DNA from: Burkholderiales bacterium GJ-E10
GTDB taxonomy: Bacteria > Pseudomonadota > Gammaproteobacteria > Burkholderiales > Burkholderiaceae_F
Assembly (NCBI GenBank): GCA_000828975.1
Contig: AP014683.1
Location: 1 to 64,000 of the forward strand
DNA length: 64,000 nt
Direction: 5' to 3'
Shown here: one piece after another, positions 37,238 to 44,674 of the stretch
How the letters are laid out: each line of letters starts with the position of its first letter
Position numbering within the stretch: position 1 is the first letter of the stretch
Translations under genes and position numbers: made by a program
The notes under the pieces: model-generated
The model's input: the letters and a program-made list of their open reading frames with translations, nothing else
What the model was told of the DNA's origin: nothing
The model's database searches: none

Positions 37238-37726
37238 ATGATGAGCGAAGCCGCCGCAGCGCTCTCCAAGGACGGCCCTTCCATCTGGGTCGATGCCGAT
37301 GCCTGCCCCGGGCTGCTGCGCGATGTACTGTTCCGTGCCGCCGAGCGGACCCGGACCCGCCTGACGATGGTGGCCAACAAGGCCTTGCGCACGCCGCCCT
37401 CGCAGTTCGTTCGCGCCTTACAGGTGGCGCGCGGCTTCGATGTCGCCGACGATGCGATCGTTGCCGCGCTCGCCCCAGGCGACCTAGTCGTCACCAACGA
37501 CATTCCGCTCGCCGCGCAGGCGATCGCGCGCGGGGCCAGGGTGCTCGACATGCGCGGTTCCTGGGTCGACGACAACACGATCGGCGATCGGCTCGCCACG
37601 CGCGACCTGCTTGCGGAACTGCGCGATTTGGGTCAGGCGAGCGGCGGCCCCGCACCGCTGTCGCAAGCGGATCGCCAGGCCTTCGCAAACCGGCTCGACC
37701 AGTTTCTGACGGCGGCACGTCGCTGA
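37238..37726 (+). CDS. yaiI: YaiI/YqxD-family DUF188 protein
   Basis: About 162 residues. NYN/PIN-like DUF188 domain with IWVDADACP (about 15-23), VVTNDIPLAAQAIARGA and a C-terminal DRQAFANRLDQFL. The acidic residues suggest nuclease-type metal binding, but the role is unproven. Start ATG 37238 or the next ATG; a GTG two codons upstream is also in frame. It marks the core boundary before the accessory region. Confidence 0.88.
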   Translation: MMSEAAAALSKDGPSIWVDADACPGLLRDVLFRAAERTRTRLTMVANKALRTPPSQFVRALQVARGFDVADDAIVAALAPGDLVVTNDIPLAAQAIARGARVLDMRGSWVDDNTIGDRLATRDLLAELRDLGQASGGPAPLSQADRQAFANRLDQFLTAARR

Positions 37727-37957
37727 GTCGACGTCACGAAGGAATGGCGCATGGACAAACCATGCGGCGCCACATGGCCCTTGCGAAGGTCTGCGTGCAA
37801 GGGATCCCGCAGCCCCGACGAGCTACCGATGCCGGCCGTCGCCGATTGCCCAAAATTTCGGCACTCTGAACCGGTCGCCCGTGGGTTCATCCGATCGGCC
37901 AACTGCGGTCATTTGCCCTTCGAGGTGAAGAGCAACAAACCGGTCATCGGGGCGCGA

Positions 37958-37987
37958 TTGACGTGATGCATATCATATATGCATAAT
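37958..37987 (+). promoter_or_regulatory. brnTA promoter with embedded palindromic operator
   Basis: TTGACG (37958-37963), 18 nt, CATAAT (37982-37987). The spacer holds the inverted repeat ATGCATAT, CAT, ATATGCAT (37966-37984), overlapping the -10. BrnA of other bacteria binds its own promoter, so this is a likely operator for the antitoxin or BrnTA complex. The -10 ends 8 nt before the brnT ATG, so a leaderless or near-leaderless transcript is likely. Confidence 0.6.
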
Positions 37988-37995
37988 GACACCCA

Positions 37996-38265
37996 ATGAG
38001 CGAGATCGAGTTCGACCCCGAGAAAGCGGCCGCGAACCTACGGAAGCATAGGGTTTCATTCGCTCATGCGGAACAGGTGCTGCGCGACCCCAACGCAATG
38101 ACGATCGAAGATCCCGATGCAGAGGGCGAGCAGCGATTCGTAACGTTGGGACTGGACGCGCTCGGTCGGTTGCTGGTTGTCGTCCACACCCCACGGGGCG
38201 CAAAGACTCGCGTCATTTCTGCTCGGAAAGCAAGCCGTAGCGAATCGGAGCAATATCATGCGTAA
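37996..38265 (+). CDS. brnT: BrnT-family ribonuclease toxin
   Basis: 89 residues. BrnT/COG2929 fold with FDPEKAAANLRKHRVSFAHA near the N-terminus, split here to family level, DPDAEGEQRFVTLG, and the RVISARKASRSESEQY tail with the conserved Arg and Glu/Tyr. BrnT is a RelE-like ribonuclease that halts translation and is neutralised by BrnA. Overlaps brnA by 8 nt, the standard order for this type II module. Confidence 0.9.
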   Translation: MSEIEFDPEKAAANLRKHRVSFAHAEQVLRDPNAMTIEDPDAEGEQRFVTLGLDALGRLLVVVHTPRGAKTRVISARKASRSESEQYHA

Positions 38266-38527
38266 GGAATACGATTTCTCGAAAGCCAAGCGGGGCGCCG
38301 TTCTGGCCTCGGCAGGAAAGACCCGCATCACGATCATGCTCGACGACGACATCATCGAACATTTTCGGCGGCTCGCGGACCTCAAAGGGACCGGCTACCA
38401 AACCATGATCAACACGGCGTTGCGCCATGCCATGGCAGCCGAGGCTCCGGCAAAAAAGACGGAAGCTCCAGTGACCGCATCGGTGTTGCGTCGAATTCTG
38501 CGTGAAGAGTTGCGTGAAACAATCTGA
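38258..38527 (+). CDS. brnA: BrnA-family antitoxin
   Basis: 89 residues from ATG 38258. A basic start (MRKEYDFSKAKRGAV) is followed by a ribbon-helix-helix domain (KTRITIMLDDDIIEHFRRLAD; YQTMINTALRHAM), typical BrnA. It neutralises BrnT and represses the operon. The C-terminal tail to residue 89 is longer than in minimal BrnA and may hold the toxin-binding extension. Confidence 0.88.
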   Translation: MRKEYDFSKAKRGAVLASAGKTRITIMLDDDIIEHFRRLADLKGTGYQTMINTALRHAMAAEAPAKKTEAPVTASVLRRILREELRETI

Positions 38528-38681
38528 TCGGCCTGCCGTCGAGGTAAACCATGAACCGGACATCCCCGGCAGGCGGTTTTGGGTCGACTGCGTGATCTGG
38601 TGGGCGTCGGCTTTGCGGAGATGGAAATTGTGCTGTTGTCGCGCCCGGAACCGAGCGCGACAATGCCGAACTTCGGACCAA

Positions 38682-39305
38682 TCAAATCTCCGTTTGCTCC
38701 GCCAATTCCAGCGCGTCGTCGACGTCGATGCCGAGGTACCGAACTGTCGACTCGATCTTGGAGTGCCCGAGAAGTAATTGAACGGCCCGCAGGTTTTTCG
38801 TGCGCCGGTATATCAACGAAGCCTTGGTCCGCCGCATCGAATGCGTACCGTAACCCGTCGCATCAAGGCCGATAGCGCGCACCCAACTATGCAGCATGCG
38901 GCCGTACTGTCGGGTGCCGATATGAGGCGAGTCATGGTTCCGGCTCGGGAAGAGATAATCGCCAGTCTCCAGTCCCGCATGGCGAATCCACGTTTGCACT
39001 TCGTCACGAGTCGCGGCGGTGATCTCGAATTGCACGGGCCTTTGCGTTTTCCGCTGCAAGACAATTGCACGGGATGCAATCCGATCTCCCTGCTGGACGT
39101 CCCGAACCCGAAGGGCGGTCAAGTCGCAGGCCCTCAGCTTGCTGTCGATCCCGAGATCGAAAAGTGCGAGATCGCGAGCGCGATGCTCCATCTGCAAATG
39201 CTCGCGGATTCCCCAGATTTCCTTGGGCTTGAACGGCGCCTTCTGGCCGACGAGTTTTCCCTTGTTCCAGGGTTCGCGACGCTTGCCTTCGTTTTTCGAT
39301 TCCAT
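38682..39305 (-). CDS. Tyrosine recombinase, catalytic domain only
   Basis: 207 residues from ATG 39305, which has AGGAG upstream. The catalytic set is visible: Arg in RACDLTALRV, His-x-x-Arg in THSMRRTKASL, His in LLGHSKIESTVRYLG and the Tyr nucleophile in the same stretch. The N-terminal DNA-binding core domain of larger integrases is missing, which is the usual form of small stand-alone phage-integrase-family proteins. It lies between two toxin-antitoxin modules and could have mobilised them. No att site was recognised. Confidence 0.85.
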   Translation of the reverse strand: MESKNEGKRREPWNKGKLVGQKAPFKPKEIWGIREHLQMEHRARDLALFDLGIDSKLRACDLTALRVRDVQQGDRIASRAIVLQRKTQRPVQFEITAATRDEVQTWIRHAGLETGDYLFPSRNHDSPHIGTRQYGRMLHSWVRAIGLDATGYGTHSMRRTKASLIYRRTKNLRAVQLLLGHSKIESTVRYLGIDVDDALELAEQTEI

Positions 39306-39481
39306 GTTGATCTCCTTCATGACGTGGAGGAGTGGCAGCAACACGCCGCCACCCGTGTGTTTGGCCAAGGACCCTCCTCGGCTTGCTACACGGTTTATTT
39401 CATGGAACCGGAGCCAGCATACCTCTGCAGAGGCGTCGAAGTCCTTCGAGATGGGAGACGGGTGGTTCGTTTCGACGAAAC

Positions 39482-39510
39482 TTGCGCACCGGACGTTTTC
39501 GCCCGATAAT
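39482..39510 (+). promoter_or_regulatory. Possible hicAB promoter
   Basis: TTGCGC (39482-39487), 17 nt, GATAAT (39505-39510). The -10 ends 6 nt before the hicA ATG, suggesting a leaderless hicA transcript. Confidence 0.4.
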
Positions 39511-39516
39511 CACGGC

Positions 39517-39729
39517 ATGACGGGAAACGAATTCATCCGGAAGATAAAGGCCCTGGGAAAGCAGCGAGGTCTGCCAGTGGCGCTTGATGCTTCCCGTGGG
39601 AAGGGAAGTCACCAAACGCTTTACTTCGGTACCGCCTTCACAATCGTGCGGAACCCGAAGGACGAGTTGAAAACCGGCACGCTGCACGCGATGTGCACGC
39701 AGCTCGGAATCAAGGCATCCGATTTGTAA
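39517..39729 (+). CDS. hicA: HicA-family mRNA interferase toxin
   Basis: 70 residues. HicA double-stranded-RNA-binding fold with the catalytic His in SRGKGSHQTLYF (about 32) and a C-terminal LGIKASDL. It cleaves mRNA to arrest growth. It precedes hicB by 10 nt, toxin first as usual for HicAB. Confidence 0.88.
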   Translation: MTGNEFIRKIKALGKQRGLPVALDASRGKGSHQTLYFGTAFTIVRNPKDELKTGTLHAMCTQLGIKASDL

Positions 39730-39739
39730 GGAGGATTTT

Positions 39740-40171
39740 ATGGAACGGTTCGAATACGCGGTGAAGTTGGCGACAGCCGAAGAAGGCGGGTTCGTGGTCA
39801 CCTGTCGCGACCTCCCCCAATTGGTGACCCAGGGTGAAGACGAAGCGGACGCGCTAAAGGAAGCGGTGGACGCAATGGACGAGGTTTTTGCTGCCTATAT
39901 GCTGCAAGGCATGACGTTCCCGGCACCAACCAAGGCAAAACGCGGGGAACGTCTGGTTGCCCCTCCAGCGGAAACTGTTGCCAAAGCTGCCTTGTATGTG
40001 GCGATGCGCGAAGCGGGCATTACCAAGGTACAGCTCGCAAAGAAGCTGGGCGTGGACGAGAAGGAAGTTCGGCGCCTGCTCGATCCTCACTACGGCTCGA
40101 AGTTGCCGCGAATCGCCCAAGCCATCGATGCACTTGGACATCGGTTGGTCATCGGGCTCGAGACCGCTTGA
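39740..40171 (+). CDS. hicB: HicB-family antitoxin
   Basis: 143 residues. The N-terminal HicB pseudo-RNase-H fold (EEGGFVVTCRDLPQLVTQG, with DALKEAVDAMDEVFAAYM) binds toxin. The C-terminal helix-turn-helix (GITKVQLAKKLGVDEKEVRRLLDP) binds DNA, so it is the HTH-type HicB. A GGAGG-like signal (AAGGAGG) sits just upstream of the ATG. Confidence 0.88.
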   Translation: MERFEYAVKLATAEEGGFVVTCRDLPQLVTQGEDEADALKEAVDAMDEVFAAYMLQGMTFPAPTKAKRGERLVAPPAETVAKAALYVAMREAGITKVQLAKKLGVDEKEVRRLLDPHYGSKLPRIAQAIDALGHRLVIGLETA

Positions 40172-40442
40172 GGAAAGAGGCCAGCCGGCTCCATGCGCTG
40201 GGCTCTCATCCACATTTTGAAATGGCAGCGCTATGGGTCCGAACATTTGATATGGTCAGGGCACGGTTGATGCGGGATGTCGGTTGCAGACGGATCCCAA
40301 TTTCTTGATTTATCAACGAAAATTAGACTACCAGAATCCGGTCGCTGACGAGCGCTACCGACCGGCCACTTCCGGTCCCTCGCCAACAGCCGCCTTGCGG
40401 AAACGAAGCGCCTTGCGCTCTTCGCCGTGTGCAATGGCTTCG

Positions 40443-41426
40443 TCAAATCAGCCCATTCTCCCGAAACAGCAGCGCACCGAGCTCCGATTTGTCGCGGATA
40501 GCAAGTTTCTTGAAAATGTTCTGGATGTAGTTCCGGCAAGTGACGGGAGAGATCCCGAGATCATGAGCAATGTCCTTGTACGACTTTCCTAGCCCATAGC
40601 GTCGGGCGACATCCATTTCGCGTTTGCTAAGTTGCGCGAGGCAGCATTTCCGGCTTGCCTGCAGGAAGAGTTGCTCTCCCAAACGTTCGGCGCATACCCG
40701 GATCGCCCTCCCCACGTATCCGGAAGCGCCCGGTACGGAAAGCGATGCAAGCAGGGGTTCCGGCAGTACCGCCCCATTCCAGCCAGGCCACTCTTCCGCC
40801 AGCAGTACTCCGAAATAGCGCCCCGCGTAATGCAAAACGCCATTCGTCGATGCGATCGCCCGGGCGGAACGCTCCGCGGCCGGGTCCCCCGCACGTTCGA
40901 CGTGGATCGCGCGGTTGACCGCGAGCGCTTCGACGAGATGCGGCATCAAGCGCTCCAGGAGCGCCAGCTCACATTGGTCGAAATGGTTCTCCCGCTTCGC
41001 GCGGAACAGGCTGATTGCCGATTGCAAGGGAGGTGCTGTTGTCGGAACCAGGATGCCCAGCGTGTTCGCATGCCGGTACCGTCGGGTGTAGTCGCGGATT
41101 TCGCCGAATTTGCGTTCCGCGAACACCTCCTCGGTATCGATCGTATGCGCCCGGCCCGGGTGGCCCACCACGGCGTGCATCATCTTGTCCAGGCGATTGA
41201 CGGATTCCCAGTCGAGAACAATGTCAGCCGGCTCGTTGATGAGATGCACGCTGTGGGTGATTGCTCCTTTCCCGACGAGCTCCACCATCGCCCAGCGGCT
41301 GGAGTCGAAGGGAATGAAGGACCGCAGGAGCCCCATTGCGAAATCCTCGAAGTCCCGGGGCTTCATCTCGCGCGAAGCACGGTAGATCTCGATCAGCGTC
41401 CGCGACAGGCGATCGGTGAACTCCAT
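40443..41426 (-). CDS. LuxR-type transcriptional regulator
   Basis: 327 residues from ATG 41426. The C-terminal LuxR HTH (about 262-320) reads LSKREMDVARRYGLGKSYKDIAHDLGISPVTCRNYIQNIFKKL in conserved form. The N-terminal ~250 residues have no recognised domain; it is not a clear autoinducer-binding or receiver domain. It is downstream of two tandem hydrolase genes on the same strand, with 8 nt between, so it likely belongs to their operon and may sense their substrate or product. Confidence 0.8.
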   Translation of the reverse strand: MEFTDRLSRTLIEIYRASREMKPRDFEDFAMGLLRSFIPFDSSRWAMVELVGKGAITHSVHLINEPADIVLDWESVNRLDKMMHAVVGHPGRAHTIDTEEVFAERKFGEIRDYTRRYRHANTLGILVPTTAPPLQSAISLFRAKRENHFDQCELALLERLMPHLVEALAVNRAIHVERAGDPAAERSARAIASTNGVLHYAGRYFGVLLAEEWPGWNGAVLPEPLLASLSVPGASGYVGRAIRVCAERLGEQLFLQASRKCCLAQLSKREMDVARRYGLGKSYKDIAHDLGISPVTCRNYIQNIFKKLAIRDKSELGALLFRENGLI

Positions 41427-41434
41427 GGCATCCT

Positions 41435-42265
41435 CTATCGGCTCCGGCGCGTTGCCGATTCGCTGTTCACCAGCGGATCGGCTGGCCAAAAGAGCCAGCA
41501 TTCCGGTCCGGCCTCGAGGTGGACGTAGTGGCCGGTGTCGACCCGTTCCGAAGACGCAGCGGGAAACACCGAGCACCAATTGCGGGTGTCCCCCTCGAGG
41601 GACAGCACCGGATCGTGCGTTCCCAGGATCAGGCGCACTTCGCCGCGGTAACGGGACTCCGCCGCCTTGGGCGGGTTGCGCAAGGATTCGTCCATCAGGG
41701 CAAGAAACATCTCAAAATCCACGGGAACGGATTGCTGCACGCGCAGGAACCATTCCCGGACCTCGAAGGAATTCGGGCCGAAGTAGATTGCGGGAAACGA
41801 CGGGTCGGCGGCAGCCGCCAGGATCATTTCCCGCAACGCAACCAGGTTGCGCATTTCTCGCGCGCGTCGAATCGAGTCTTCCAGGGCTGCATTGCGACTC
41901 GTCCTCGCGATGGTCTCGCCGAGACGGATCGCTCCCTCCACCGGGTCGAACGGGCAGCCAAGCAGCGTGAGGCGGGAAATCCGTTCGGGAAAAGAATCGG
42001 CAAGCACGCGGGCCGCTTGCGCGCCGAACGAATGCCCGATGACGTGCACCGGACCGTCGGAAGCCATTCGTTCCAACTCCGCGGCGGCTGCATCAGCCAA
42101 GGCATTCAGGCTGCCCACCCGCGGCTGGTCCCACCAGTGCACGGGCAAGGAGTCCCGGTACCAAAGGCGCTCGAGCGCGGAACCGCGGCCGAGCCCGCGC
42201 AGAAAGAGTGCATCCAGCGCATTGACTGCAGATCCGGAACCCTGCGCGAGATTCGCGGCGCTCAT
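41435..42265 (-). CDS. Alpha/beta hydrolase, copy 1 (altered oxyanion motif)
   Basis: 276 residues. Alpha/beta hydrolase fold with WWDQP (about 43-47), the nucleophile elbow GHSFGAQ (about 76-82), Asp in LGTHDP and His in VDTGHYVHLEA. In copy 2 the N-terminal strand ends FLHGGPG; here it reads FLRGLGRG, losing the His-Gly oxyanion motif, so activity may be weak or changed. Copies 1 and 2 are paralogues sharing the WWDQP, FPER.SRLTLLSCPFD and IYFGP patterns. Its ATG overlaps the stop of copy 2 by 4 nt. Confidence 0.75.
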   Translation of the reverse strand: MSAANLAQGSGSAVNALDALFLRGLGRGSALERLWYRDSLPVHWWDQPRVGSLNALADAAAAELERMASDGPVHVIGHSFGAQAARVLADSFPERISRLTLLGCPFDPVEGAIRLGETIARTSRNAALEDSIRRAREMRNLVALREMILAAAADPSFPAIYFGPNSFEVREWFLRVQQSVPVDFEMFLALMDESLRNPPKAAESRYRGEVRLILGTHDPVLSLEGDTRNWCSVFPAASSERVDTGHYVHLEAGPECWLFWPADPLVNSESATRRSR

Positions 42266-43077
42266 GGTTCCTGCCCGGCTTCGCGGGCATCACCGAACCA
42301 GAGCCCGGGTTCGGCCTCGAACTGCACGAAATGGCCTGTATCGACCCAACGCACCGACAACTGCGGAAAGACCCGCCGCCATCGGTCGAGGTCTTCTTCG
42401 GGAGCCAGTGCAACGTCATGCCGGCCCAACACCAAGCGCACGCTTCCGCGATAGGCAGACGGATCCACCCGGGGCGACTTGCCGACGAATTCCGCCATGA
42501 CGAAGCAATACGTGTCGAAGTCGAAGGAGAAATGCTGCGGCGCCGCCTCCAGAAAGCGCTCGCGCGCGGCCTGCGAACCGGGTCCGAAGTAGACCGTGGC
42601 AAACAAGGGGTCCGCTACGGCGGCCTGGACCATTGCCCGAAACGCATCCGGGTCTGCGCTTCGCTCGGCGCGATCCGTGGCCAGCGCCAATTCGCCGTTT
42701 CGGAGCGCCGCCGCGCTTCGGCAAACGCGAACGGCTCCCAGCGCCGTGTCGAACGGACAGCTCAGGAGGGTAAGACGGGAAATCCGTTCGGGACAGGCAT
42801 CGGCCAGGGCACGGGCGATCGATCCCGCGAAGGAATGGGCGACCAGATGCACCGGCCGAGCAAAGGATTCCAACTCAGCTGCGGCGGCGTCGACCAGTTC
42901 GGAAAAGCGCTGTGCCGCAGGCTGGTCCCACCAATAGATCGGCAGGCGGTCCTGATACCAGTGGCGTTCCATGGCCGCAGTCAGGCCGGGACCGCCGTGC
43001 AGGAATAGCGCACTATGGCAGTCGCCACGACCGCCGCCCAATGCAAGCGCCCCCTCCCCTGTTCCGTCCATGGCCAC
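42262..43077 (-). CDS. Alpha/beta hydrolase, copy 2
   Basis: 271 residues. It has FLHGGPG (oxyanion), WWDQP (about 49-53), nucleophile elbow AHSFAGS, Asp in LGRHDVAL and His in VDTGHFVQFEA, so a full triad is present. It is a tandem paralogue of copy 1 and first gene of a three-gene operon ending with the LuxR regulator. Substrate unknown; the family includes esterases, haloalkane dehalogenases and proline iminopeptidases. The WWDQP motif resembles proline iminopeptidase-like members. Confidence 0.78.
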   Translation of the reverse strand: MAMDGTGEGALALGGGRGDCHSALFLHGGPGLTAAMERHWYQDRLPIYWWDQPAAQRFSELVDAAAAELESFARPVHLVAHSFAGSIARALADACPERISRLTLLSCPFDTALGAVRVCRSAAALRNGELALATDRAERSADPDAFRAMVQAAVADPLFATVYFGPGSQAARERFLEAAPQHFSFDFDTYCFVMAEFVGKSPRVDPSAYRGSVRLVLGRHDVALAPEEDLDRWRRVFPQLSVRWVDTGHFVQFEAEPGLWFGDAREAGQEP

Positions 43078-43384
43078 GGCCTAGTACTTCTCTTTCTTTA
43101 GGAACCTCGCCATTCTGAGGGCAGCGACGCGAAATGTCGATGAAGATGCTTTTAGTCAATTACACACCAAGTGCGAACCAAAGTGTCGAGTTCGCTACAA
43201 ACTTCCCAGGCTGTCCGTCCCAGCATGACCGGCGTATGTCGGAAGATGGTGTTTCCCAATCGGGGGCGTGAACCGTCGGAGCACCGTCCGCATCCGCCTC
43301 CGATTAGATGCATTTGCATCATTGCGCCCTGCCACCCCCGCCCCATAAGATCAAAACGCGGAGGGGCGGCGAAGGAGGGAGAAA
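43078..43384. other. Divergent intergenic region with a GATGCA inverted repeat
   Basis: No convincing gene. It contains GATGCA, TT, TGCATC at 43307-43320, a possible operator between the hydrolase operon and the secreted-protein gene. GGAGGG at 43375-43380 is the Shine-Dalgarno of the next gene. Confidence 0.35.
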
Positions 43385-43538
43385 ATGAAAAGACAAGCAA
43401 CGATTGTTCTGTTCGCAACGATCGCGTTCTCGTATACCGATAACGCCTTTGCGGATTCGAGCGCGGCGTGCAATGCATACATGAATGCGGCAGCAATGCA
43501 GATGTCCGGGCTTGTTAGCGGCTGCGTAGAACCGCGGA
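43385..43538 (+). pseudogene. Small secreted protein gene, cut by the IS21 element (5' part)
   Basis: Starts with GAAGGAGGG and an ATG at 43385. Encodes a signal peptide (MKRQATIVLFATIAFSYTDNAFA) trimmed here to its features: basic n-region, hydrophobic core and AFA cleavage site at about 23. A Cys-containing mature start (SSAACNAYMNAAAMQ) follows. It runs into the IS21 left end after about 51 residues, so the natural 3' end is lost. The right flank of the IS carries a second Cys-rich fragment that could be its other half, but the two are not in the same phase. Confidence 0.6.
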
Positions 43539-43670
43539 TATTTGCCGCGGTTTGCTGCTGGGGCTGGTTTGCGCCGGGCGCGGTTGGTCGGTATCGCTGA
43601 ACGGCCGGTGGAGCGCTGGCTCTATAACGCCGATCCCGGGGTGGTGCCACCACGGCGATCCGCGGCGGAT

Positions 43671-43919
43671 TCAGAAGGGTTCGAGCAGGTCGGCGGGGAA
43701 CAGATCGAGTTGCACGCCGTCGGGTTTGGCGACGGCGGCGGGTTGGTCCTTGCGATGGCGGCGCCGGTAGTACCGCTTGATCTTGCGGTGGTAGCGCTCG
43801 GCGACGAGGTCACCCAGGGCGTAGAGCAGATCGACGAGTTGCGCGCAGGCTTCGCTGCTGGGTTCGTCGCCGGAGTCTGGCGACGGCCAGGGGAGTTGGT
43901 CGAATCGGGGGCCGGTCAC
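43671..43919 (-). CDS. Small accessory protein of the IS21 element
   Basis: 82 residues from GTG 43919, which overlaps the istB stop as GTGA. Helical middle part (AQLVDLLYALGDLVAERYHRKIKRYYRRRH) with a basic patch, and an acidic end (LDLFPADLLEPF). Small proteins of this kind occur after istB in some IS21 elements; function unknown. Confidence 0.55.
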   Translation of the reverse strand: MTGPRFDQLPWPSPDSGDEPSSEACAQLVDLLYALGDLVAERYHRKIKRYYRRRHRKDQPAAVAKPDGVQLDLFPADLLEPF

Positions 43920-44674
43920 GATTTGCGCTTGCGCCGCGCGGCGGCGCGTCGTTCGTTTCGTTCCTGGGCTTCCTTGAGGCGGTAGGACTCGCCTTCGAGG
44001 GCGATGATCTCGGCGTTGTGGATGAGCCGGTCGATCAGGGAGACGACGCAGGCGGCGTTGGGGAAGACCTCGTGCCACTGGGAGAACGGTTTGTTCGTCG
44101 TGATGACGGTGCTCTTTTTCTTGTAACGGCGGTTGGTCAACTCGAAGAGCAGATCGGCGTGGCGGTTGGAGTAGGACAGATAGCCGACCTCGTCGATGAC
44201 CAGCAGATCGAATCCAGCGTAGTAGCGCAGCCTGCGCTGGAGGGCCGAGTCGCTGTCGATGCCGGCGAGTTCACCGAGCAGTTGCCCGGCGGTGATGAAC
44301 AGGACCGTGTGGCCGGCGAGCAGGGCCTGGTGGGCGATGTTCTGGGCGATGGTGGACTTGCCGATTCCGTTGGGTCCGACCAGCACAGCGTTGGTCGCCT
44401 CGGCCATGAACTGCAGATCCATGAGTTCCGCGACGGCGGCGCGGTCGCAGCGGGTGGGCCAGGCCCAGTCGAAGTCGGCCAGGGGTTTGAAGGCGCCGAT
44501 GCTGGCGCGGCGAAGCCGGCGCTCCATGCTGCGGCGGGCGCGCTCGGTTTCCTCCCATTCGATGAATTGCGCCACCCACTCCGCAGCGCCGATCTCGGAC
44601 CAGTGGGCGAGGATTCCGTTCAAGCGCAGCTGAGCGGCGCGCTCACGCAGGTTCGCATTCGGGTTCGTCGTCAT
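43916..44674 (-). CDS. istB: IstB helper ATPase of IS21 element
   Basis: 252 residues from ATG 44674. AAA+ ATPase with Walker A GPNGIGKST (about 108-116), Walker B LLVIDEVGYLSYS and sensor ITTNKPFSQW. IstB helps the transposase choose and activate target DNA. Overlaps istA by 32 nt. The Walker A has Ile in place of the more common Thr or Val before GKS. Confidence 0.93.
   Translation of the reverse strand: MTTNPNANLRERAAQLRLNGILAHWSEIGAAEWVAQFIEWEETERARRSMERRLRRASIGAFKPLADFDWAWPTRCDRAAVAELMDLQFMAEATNAVLVGPNGIGKSTIAQNIAHQALLAGHTVLFITAGQLLGELAGIDSDSALQRRLRYYAGFDLLVIDEVGYLSYSNRHADLLFELTNRRYKKKSTVITTNKPFSQWHEVFPNAACVVSLIDRLIHNAEIIALEGESYRLKEAQERNERRAAARRKRKS

Noticed and set aside
37751-37966. 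71-residue open frame between yaiI and brnT
   Set aside because: It has a weak AGGA upstream but no family similarity or clear composition; it ends within the brnT promoter.
40305-40316. TTGAT-TT-ATCAA resembling an FNR box downstream of hicB
   Set aside because: The spacer is 2 nt instead of 4, and no suitable gene start is nearby.
43152-43496. 114-residue minus-strand open frame before the hydrolase operon
   Set aside because: No family similarity, no start signal, and it overlaps the signal-peptide gene on the other strand.
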